NCBI GenBank assembly: GCA_019424695.1
Contig: JAHYZA010000001.1
Location: 124,001-188,000 of the forward strand
Reading direction: 5' to 3'
DNA: 64,000 bases
Source of the DNA: Oscillospiraceae bacterium
GTDB lineage: Bacteria > Bacillota > Clostridia > Oscillospirales > Ruminococcaceae
Shown: positions 59,023-64,000 of the stretch, piece by piece
Position numbering within the stretch: the stretch's first letter is position 1
Layout: every line of letters starts with the position of its first letter
The notes under the pieces: model-generated
What the model saw: the letters and a program-made list of their open reading frames with translations, nothing else
The model's database searches: none
Told to the model about the DNA's origin: nothing
Made by a program: the position numbers and the translations under genes

Positions 59023-59517
59023 ATGTTCTGCAAACTGACCCCGGCGGAAGAAACACGGATGTACGAACTTTTGCGCGGTGTGGCGGATGATCCCCATGCC
59101 GTAGAGATGCGGCAGTTTATCCAGCACGGTAGGGTCACGACGTACGAGCATTGCCTGCGGGTGGCGCGGATCGCCTACTGGCTGAATCTGCGGTTTGGTT
59201 GCCGTGCCCGGGAAGCCAGCCTGCTGCGCGGTGCGTTTCTGCACGATTTCTATCTGTACGACTGGCACGCCTGCCATAACATCACCCGCTGGCATGGGTT
59301 CAAGCACCCGCTGATTGCCCGCTACAATGCCGAAACGGTGTTTTGTCTGAACGAGACTGAAAAAAACATCATCCAGAGCCACATGTGGCCTCTGACGATC
59401 ACCTGGGTGCCGCGCTGCCGTGAGGCGGTGCTGGTCTGCCTGGCCGATAAAATGTCCTCCGCCTGGGAGACCGTGATGGAGCGCGGCACGGCGCGCCCGG
59501 CTTTCCAGCACGAATAA
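59023..59517 (+). CDS. HD-domain protein (predicted phosphohydrolase)
   Basis: A 164-residue cytoplasmic protein. HGRVTTYEHCLRVARIAYWL provides the first histidine, LLRGAFLHDFYLYDW the HD pair, and later HMWPL and CLADKMSSAWE the remaining metal ligands of an HD phosphohydrolase. Related small HD proteins in Firmicutes are uncharacterised, and some act on nucleotides. ATG with AAAGGAG six bases upstream; an in-frame ATG at 58999 lacks a site. Monocistronic, with a hairpin terminator following. Confidence 0.85.
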   Translation: MFCKLTPAEETRMYELLRGVADDPHAVEMRQFIQHGRVTTYEHCLRVARIAYWLNLRFGCRAREASLLRGAFLHDFYLYDWHACHNITRWHGFKHPLIARYNAETVFCLNETEKNIIQSHMWPLTITWVPRCREAVLVCLADKMSSAWETVMERGTARPAFQHE

Positions 59518-59527
59518 GCGAACCCTG

Positions 59528-59558
59528 CCCCTCTTGGCTTTGCCAAGGGGGACTTTTT
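59528..59558 (+). terminator. Terminator after the HD-domain gene
   Basis: CCCC-T-CTTGGC pairs with GCCAAG-GGGG (one bulged T), TTT loop, then ACTTTTT. Confidence 0.85.
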
Positions 59559-59574
59559 GTATAACAAGATAAAA

Positions 59575-59614
59575 TTATCGAAAAACGATAAAAAACACTT
59601 GCAAAACGATAAAA
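59575..59614 (+). promoter_or_regulatory. Candidate operator: repeated CGATAA half-sites
   Basis: AAAACGATAAAA occurs twice, at 59582-59593 and 59603-59614, exactly 21 bp (two helical turns) apart. An inverted TTATCG lies at 59575-59580. The second copy lies in the promoter spacer, overlapping the end of the -35. The XRE-type protein at 60146 is the obvious candidate to bind (inference). Confidence 0.5.
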
Positions 59615-59627
59615 CCTGTGCTATACT
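59599..59627 (+). promoter_or_regulatory. Promoter of the DUF2975-XRE-DUF4153 operon
   Basis: TTGCAA, 17 bp spacer, TATACT, 36 bp before the ATG at 59663. Confidence 0.75.
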
Positions 59628-59662
59628 GCAACCAACCTGAATCAGACGGGAGAGAAGAACCA

Positions 59663-60133
59663 ATGAAATGTTGGCAATGGGATGACCACAAGAGCATTAC
59701 CCTGACGCGCTATGTGGTGGCGTTGGCGATTTTGGGCAGTGCCGTGATGACGGTGTGCGGTCCGTGGCTGGTGCGCTGGCTGATGGAAACGCACCATCTC
59801 TACCACGACGGCCCGGCGGTGGCGGCGGCCTTGCTGGTCCTGGGGTATCTTTGCGCGGCGCTGGCATTCTGGATGCTGTACAATCTATACCGTTTCCTGC
59901 AGCGGCTGGAACAGGGGCATGTGTTTGTGCCGCAGACGGTGCTGGCGCTGCGGCGCATCAGTTGGTGCTGTACCTGGGCGGCGGTACTGTGCCTGCCGGC
60001 GGGCATCTGGATCTATCTGCCGTTTGTGTTTCTGGCGGTAGCGGCCGGATTTATGGCACTGCTTGTGCGGGTGCTGAAAAACGCCTTTGAGCAGGCAGTC
60101 AAAATGAAAGACGAACTGGACTATACCATCTGA
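59663..60133 (+). CDS. DUF2975-family membrane protein
   Basis: A 156-residue protein with four helices (for example YVVALAILGSAVMTVCGPWLV and ALLVLGYLCAALAFWMLYNLY), the RFLQRLEQGHVFVPQTVLALRRISW cytoplasmic block and the tail NAFEQAVKMKDELDYTI. This is the DUF2975 pattern, and the paired small XRE regulator 12 bp downstream is its usual neighbour. Function is unknown; such pairs are often annotated as membrane sensor with regulator. ATG with GGGAGAG upstream. First gene of the operon. Confidence 0.85.
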   Translation: MKCWQWDDHKSITLTRYVVALAILGSAVMTVCGPWLVRWLMETHHLYHDGPAVAAALLVLGYLCAALAFWMLYNLYRFLQRLEQGHVFVPQTVLALRRISWCCTWAAVLCLPAGIWIYLPFVFLAVAAGFMALLVRVLKNAFEQAVKMKDELDYTI

Positions 60134-60145
60134 AGGAGGTGCGCC

Positions 60146-60358
60146 ATGCCCATTGTGGTGAATCTGGATGTGATGATGGCGCGCCGTCACAAAGGCGCAG
60201 GGGAGCTGGCCGAAGAAATCGGCATCACCCCGGCGAATCTTTCCATCCTGAAAAACAACAAGGCCAAGGCGGTGCGGTTCTCCACGCTGGAAGCGCTGTG
60301 CAAGGCGCTGGACTGCCAGCCCGCCGATCTTTTGGAATATATTCCCGACGAGCCGTAA
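60146..60358 (+). CDS. Small XRE-family HTH regulator (YozG-like)
   Basis: A 70-residue, almost entirely helix-turn-helix protein: VNLDVMMARRHKGAGELAEEIGITPANLSILKNNKAKAV then STLEALCKALDCQPADLLEY. Members of this type pair with DUF2975 proteins. Strong site GAAGGAGG before the ATG. It probably controls its own operon through the CGATAA repeats at 59575-59614 (inference). Confidence 0.92.
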   Translation: MPIVVNLDVMMARRHKGAGELAEEIGITPANLSILKNNKAKAVRFSTLEALCKALDCQPADLLEYIPDEP

Positions 60359-60394
60359 CCCTCGCCGGATACACAACCGAACAGGAGGTTCTCC

Positions 60395-62017
60395 ATGACC
60401 GATCTACCCAGAGAGGGCGCCGGGCGTCCCCTTTACGAAAGTGCGCCCAAAATTCAGCCGGTGCTGCCGGCCAGGCCCTACCTGTGGGCTGCGGCGGTCA
60501 GCTATCCGCTGGCCTATTGGTATGTCAGATACATTCTTTTTGCCGCCTATTTTGTGAGCTGGGCCCTGCCGGTATTTGCGCTTGTGTTTGTTGCAGGCGT
60601 GGAAGCCATGGCCCGGGCCTTGCATCGTGCTCCCCATGCCGAAGCCCCGTTCTGGGCGGCATGCTGGCTGGTGCTCTCCTGCGGGATGGCACTGGGGGGA
60701 GAGCAGCCGGTGCTTGGCAGTTGGCAGGCACTGGTCTGGCATCTCTTTGCCGTTTGGTTTGTGCTGTCACGCTGCGGCATGCTGGCCCAGGGCTATACCG
60801 GCAGTCTGTGTTTTCTGGATGCCCTGGTCGGGTTTGTGGTACTGCCTTTCGGCAATTTTTTCCGTCGCATCGCCGCCGTAGGGGCAGGATTGGCAGCGCT
60901 GGCCCGCCGCAAGGCCAAACTGCGGCAGACGGCGGTGGTGCTTCTGACAGCCCTCGTCACACTGCTGCTCTGCGGCACGGCCTGGCAATTGCTCTCGGCG
61001 GCTGATGCCAACTTTGCGGCCCTGGGACGGCAAGTGAACGGCTGGCTGAACCGCTTTTTTGATGGACAACGATTCCTGGAGTTCTTTCTATACTTTTTGC
61101 TTTCTCTGCCGGTGGGGGCCTGGCTGTATGGACTGGTGGCGGGTTCGCTGCGCCGGGAAACGCCGCTTTGCACCGGGGATCGCTTCTTTGCGGTGCTGGA
61201 ACCGCTGCGCCGTTTGCCAGCTGTGACGTCCGGGGTGGCAGTAGGCGCCCTCTGCGTCATTTATACGCTTTTCTTTGCCTTGCAGGCTGCCGAATGGTTT
61301 GCTGCCGCCCCGTTGGGTCTGACGGCACCGGCTGCCTCTGCCTTCGCGGTGGACGGTTTCTGGGAACTTCTGCGGATTCTGTTGCTGGATTTCTGCGTGC
61401 TGGGGGTCGTGCGCTTTTTGGGGCGTCGCCCGCTGCCCAAAGCGCTGGGTGGGCTTTTTTGCCTGTACGGCGTTGCGTTCGCCGGGCTGGCGGGTGCAAA
61501 GTTGTTTGTGTATATCCATCTGTTTGGTTTTACGCCCCGCCGCGTCGTGGCGGGCTGGTTTCTCGGTGTCCTGACTGTCTGGGCGGTTCTGCTGCTGGTT
61601 CGGACTTTCCGGGTGTTTCCGTCGGTGCGCATCGGGCTGACGGTGCTGGCTGCCAGCTTTGTTTTGCTCTCCTGTGCCGATATGGAAAGCCGTATCGTGC
61701 GGGCCAACATTGACCGCTATGCCGCGGGGGTTGATGCCGAGCTTGATCTGGACGTGCTGCAGGACTGCGGGCTCAATGCCTGGCAGCGGGGACGGGACCG
61801 GGCCAAGGTCGTGACCTACACCCGCTGGCTTCTGGAGTCCGGTTGGTTTGAGGGCCGTTCCTACGAGGACGTCACACGCCTTTACAGCGTGGAGAGCAAG
61901 GATTTCGGGCGGGAGCAGGGGGTTGCCCTGGACGATACCCATATGTTGCAGATGTCCTTTGATGACCGGTGGCACTGTACGGCGGTTTCCTTGACGCCGG
62001 CGGAAAACGGGGTATAA
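60395..62017 (+). CDS. DUF4153/DUF4173-type polytopic membrane protein
   Basis: A 540-residue protein with about thirteen helices and a C-terminal exterior or cytoplasmic stretch of about 110 residues after the last helix (ESRIVRANIDRYAAGVDAELDLDVL onward). ANIDRY followed by a LDVLQDCG repeat-like ending is typical of DUF4153/DUF4173 proteins, which often accompany DUF2975-XRE pairs. Function unknown. ATG with ACAGGAGG upstream; 36 bp after the regulator. The next gene's promoter overlaps its last codons. Confidence 0.8.
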   Translation: MTDLPREGAGRPLYESAPKIQPVLPARPYLWAAAVSYPLAYWYVRYILFAAYFVSWALPVFALVFVAGVEAMARALHRAPHAEAPFWAACWLVLSCGMALGGEQPVLGSWQALVWHLFAVWFVLSRCGMLAQGYTGSLCFLDALVGFVVLPFGNFFRRIAAVGAGLAALARRKAKLRQTAVVLLTALVTLLLCGTAWQLLSAADANFAALGRQVNGWLNRFFDGQRFLEFFLYFLLSLPVGAWLYGLVAGSLRRETPLCTGDRFFAVLEPLRRLPAVTSGVAVGALCVIYTLFFALQAAEWFAAAPLGLTAPAASAFAVDGFWELLRILLLDFCVLGVVRFLGRRPLPKALGGLFCLYGVAFAGLAGAKLFVYIHLFGFTPRRVVAGWFLGVLTVWAVLLLVRTFRVFPSVRIGLTVLAASFVLLSCADMESRIVRANIDRYAAGVDAELDLDVLQDCGLNAWQRGRDRAKVVTYTRWLLESGWFEGRSYEDVTRLYSVESKDFGREQGVALDDTHMLQMSFDDRWHCTAVSLTPAENGV

Positions 62018-62018
62018 T
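61991..62018 (+). promoter_or_regulatory. tcdA promoter
   Basis: TTGACG, 16 bp spacer, TATAAT, 57 bp before tcdA. The -10 overlaps the stop codon of the upstream gene. Confidence 0.65.
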
Positions 62019-62074
62019 AAAACCGGCGGGCGCAGGCAAGCGGCCCGACTGACGATTTCCCGGAGGTATACGCT

Positions 62075-62824
62075 ATGCCCGATATCTATACCCGTACCCG
62101 TGCCCTGCTGGGCACCCCCGCCCTGGAAACGCTGCGCGCCGCCCATGTGGCGGTGTTCGGCATCGGCGGCGTAGGCGGCCAGGCAGTGGAGGTGCTGGCC
62201 CGCAGCGGGGTCGGGGAACTGAGCCTGTTTGACAGCGACACGGTGGCGGAGTCCAACCTGAACCGGCAGCTCATCGCGCTGCGCTCCACGGTGGGCAAGT
62301 ACAAGGTGGATGCCATGGCGGCCCGCATTGCCGACATTGACCCCACGACCGTGGTGCACGCCAACCGGCTGTTTTATAACGCCGAAACCGCTGACGGCGT
62401 TGACATGGCGCAGTTTGATTATGTGCTGGATTGCATCGATACCGTTTCGGCCAAGCTGCTGCTGATCGAACGGTGCAAGGCGGCAGGCACGCCGATTCTG
62501 TGCAGTATGGGGGCGGCCAACAAGCTGGACCCCACGGCGTTCCGGGTGGCGGATATTGAAAAGACCAGCGTGGACCCGCTGGCCAAGGTCATCCGCATCC
62601 AGTGCCGTAAACGGCGCCTGGGGAAGGTCAAGGTGGTCTTTTCCACCGAGGTGCCGCTGTCTCCGCTGACGGAGGAACTGGACGAAAGCCCGGCCAATGG
62701 CCGCCGCACGGTCCCGGCCAGCAATGCTTTTGTGCCGGCTGCCTGCGGCCTGGTCTGCGGCAGTGAGGCGGTCAAGGACCTGCTGCGCAAAGCGGGGACC
62801 TACTGTGCCGAAAATAGCAGATGA
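62075..62824 (+). CDS. tcdA: tRNA threonylcarbamoyladenosine dehydratase
   Basis: A 249-residue E1-like enzyme that cyclises t6A to ct6A on tRNAs reading ANN codons. The nucleotide loop is VFGIGGVGGQAVEVLARSGVG, followed by DSDTVAESNLNRQL, FDYVLDCIDTVSAKLLLI, MGAANKLDPTAFRVADIEKT and the C-terminal GLVCGSEAV. The segment VPASNAFVPAACG resembles the usual GS-x-PAVG block. Length is normal. ATG with GGAGG upstream; strong terminator follows. Confidence 0.93.
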   Translation: MPDIYTRTRALLGTPALETLRAAHVAVFGIGGVGGQAVEVLARSGVGELSLFDSDTVAESNLNRQLIALRSTVGKYKVDAMAARIADIDPTTVVHANRLFYNAETADGVDMAQFDYVLDCIDTVSAKLLLIERCKAAGTPILCSMGAANKLDPTAFRVADIEKTSVDPLAKVIRIQCRKRRLGKVKVVFSTEVPLSPLTEELDESPANGRRTVPASNAFVPAACGLVCGSEAVKDLLRKAGTYCAENSR

Positions 62825-62827
62825 ACC

Positions 62828-62857
62828 ATGCGCTCCCGGTTGGGAGCGCATTTTTTT
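62828..62857 (+). terminator. Terminator after tcdA
   Basis: ATGCGCTCCC with complement and GGTT loop, then seven Ts. Confidence 0.92.
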
Positions 62858-62890
62858 GTGGAATTTACATCAGAAGCACGGGGTTTTGCA

Positions 62891-62919
62891 TTGTAATTTA
62901 TTCGGCAAAATGTTACACT
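62891..62919 (+). promoter_or_regulatory. Promoter of the GH25 gene
   Basis: TTGTAA, 17 bp spacer, TACACT, 60 bp before the GTG start. Confidence 0.6.
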
Positions 62920-62978
62920 GTTCTTATTGATATTGTTTGAATTTTGCTGCATACCTTGGCAAGGAGAGGTTTACTACC

Positions 62979-64000
62979 GTGTCTGAAGATCGCAAAGTGT
63001 ATCGCGGCCCTGCACGGACCGCACAACCCCCTGCTGCGCCGCAGCCGCCCCGCAGCGGGAAAAATCAGCCGCCCCGCGGCGGCAAATCCCCGCGCCGTAA
63101 AAGTGCCCGCCGCCGGCGCAGCCGGCTGGTGCTGGCGCTGTGTTTGCTGTGCCTGCTGGTGGTGGCGGCTGTCTGTATCCTGCTCACGCGCTGCACTTCC
63201 GGACCCGCAGGGCCCGCGACCGCGGACTTCGGCACGCCGGCTGCCGCCTGGCAGAAAAATGAGCTGGGATATTACTTCAATTCCAGCGGCGAGGCCATCC
63301 CGGCGGCGGTGCTCAAGGGCATCGACGTGTCCAAATTCCAGGGCGAAGTGGACTGGGAAAAGGCCAAGGCGGCCGGCATTGATTTTGCCATCATCCGCTG
63401 CGGCTATGGCGGCGAGTGGGACGGTCAGGAGGCGGACTGGGCCCAGGACGATGACCAGTGGCGCCGCAACGCCGATGAATGTACCCGCCTGGGGATTCCC
63501 TTTGGCGTGTATCTGTATTCCTATGCCACCAACGAGGAGGAAGCCCGCTCCGAGGCAGACCATGTGGCCCGCTTGCTGGGGCTGGTGGCGCCGCCTCAGG
63601 AGGGGCTCGAGGACTATACGGCCTCGCCCTACCAGCTGTCCTACCCGGTCTACTATGACCTGGAGGACAAGAGCATCAGCGGCATCTTCTCCGACGAGAT
63701 GGCCGCCATTACCAAAGCCTTTTTCGACCGCCTGGTGGAACTGGGCTATACCGGAGAACAGGGGATCTATGCCTCGCTGAACTGGGTGCGTGCCCGCTTC
63801 CGTGACCCGGCCTTCGATCCCTGGCGGGAGAATCTCTGGATCGCCCGTTTCTCGGATTCCCTGGGCTATACCGGCACCTACGATATGTGGCAGTGCAGCT
63901 ACACGGCCCCCGGCACCGACTACGGTGTGCAGAGCGAAACGGTGGATGTGGATTTCGTCATGCGGCCTTTCACGCTGACCGGCATTGCCGACGGCATGGG
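62979..64000 (+). CDS. Membrane-anchored GH25 lysozyme-like muramidase (3' end outside window)
   Basis: An open frame running off the right edge (340 codons visible). The GTG start has AAGGAGAGG nine bases upstream. A Pro/Arg-rich cytoplasmic lead (about 46 residues) precedes one membrane helix (about 47-69, LVLALCLLCLLVVAAVCILL). The GH25 domain then has GIDVSKFQGEVDW (D116), FAIIRCGYGG, FGVYLYSYA, the catalytic pair in YYDLED (D227, E229) and YDMWQCS near the visible end. GH25 enzymes cleave the glycan strand of peptidoglycan; here it would act outside the membrane in wall remodelling. Other overlapping frames in this GC-rich stretch are shadows. Confidence 0.9.
   Translation, partial: MSEDRKVYRGPARTAQPPAAPQPPRSGKNQPPRGGKSPRRKSARRRRSRLVLALCLLCLLVVAAVCILLTRCTSGPAGPATADFGTPAAAWQKNELGYYFNSSGEAIPAAVLKGIDVSKFQGEVDWEKAKAAGIDFAIIRCGYGGEWDGQEADWAQDDDQWRRNADECTRLGIPFGVYLYSYATNEEEARSEADHVARLLGLVAPPQEGLEDYTASPYQLSYPVYYDLEDKSISGIFSDEMAAITKAFFDRLVELGYTGEQGIYASLNWVRARFRDPAFDPWRENLWIARFSDSLGYTGTYDMWQCSYTAPGTDYGVQSETVDVDFVMRPFTLTGIADGM

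Noticed and set aside
62913..63780. Plus-strand frame of 278 codons and minus-strand frame of 216 codons at the right end
   Set aside because: Both are Arg/Pro-rich shadows. The GTG-started frame at 62979 encodes a clear GH25 domain.

Overview
The window looks like a chromosomal piece of a GC-rich, Gram-positive anaerobe of the class Clostridia, most likely of the Ruminococcaceae/Oscillospiraceae (Faecalibacterium-Gemmiger-Subdoligranulum type). This is inferred from gene content: LL-diaminopimelate aminotransferase (DapL) with DapF, a short archaeal/eukaryal-type ProRS, an mreC-PBP2-minD-mgsA cluster, YtrA-type GntR control, class B sortase and SipW-type signal peptidase, strong G-rich Shine-Dalgarno sequences and sigma-70-type promoters with 16-18 bp spacers. 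I found no rRNA, tRNA, CRISPR array, insertion sequence or prophage gene. About 56 genes are packed tightly. The only gene-free stretch over 300 bp is 45905-46367.

Layout. 1-1740: end of a beta-helix (GH28-like) glycosidase, a UPF0340 protein and the PLP-homeostasis protein YggS. 1828-4444: minus-strand YtrA-like regulator, ABC ATPase and two permeases. 4594-9371: type I pullulanase, acyltransferase-3 protein, YihY/BrkB protein and YczE/YitT protein. 9526-13219: glycolytic block pgk, tpiA, gpmI. 13362-22599: two very large polytopic membrane proteins, a third membrane protein, acpP-proS, dapF and dapL. 22621-28553: PNPOx-like protein, the minus-strand mreC-mrdA-minD-mgsA cluster, HAD phosphatase and hypoxanthine/uracil-DNA glycosylase. 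28609-32112: XpaC-TelA-LemA-TPM operon. 32177: short-chain dehydrogenase. 33114-41964: a long operon of SGNH esterase, a second XpaC-domain protein, a polysaccharide-export ABC pair and three large GT-C-like membrane proteins. It is followed on the other strand by a Wzy-like polymerase, with a divergent PAP2 phosphatase. 44005-45904: flavoprotein and RlmD.

46368-58848 is the most distinctive region, a surface-structure locus. It has a 2525-residue secreted protein with about 28 GGF-type repeats, two TasA-like proteins with SipW-type signal peptides around a SipW-type signal peptidase, a VPKTG cell-wall-anchored protein, and a class B sortase overlapping the anchor gene. Together these suggest export, assembly and wall attachment of a fibre or matrix (inference). 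59023-64000: HD-domain protein, a DUF2975/XRE/DUF4153-type membrane-protein operon with a repeated operator, TcdA, and the start of a GH25 lysozyme-like protein that runs off the end.

Much of the window serves the cell envelope: precursor supply (dapF, dapL), elongation (mreC, mrdA), polysaccharide synthesis and export (ABC pair, Wzy-like, PAP2, five GT-C-like proteins), remodelling (GH25) and surface display (sortase locus). All family assignments come from motif recognition by eye, not from searches.
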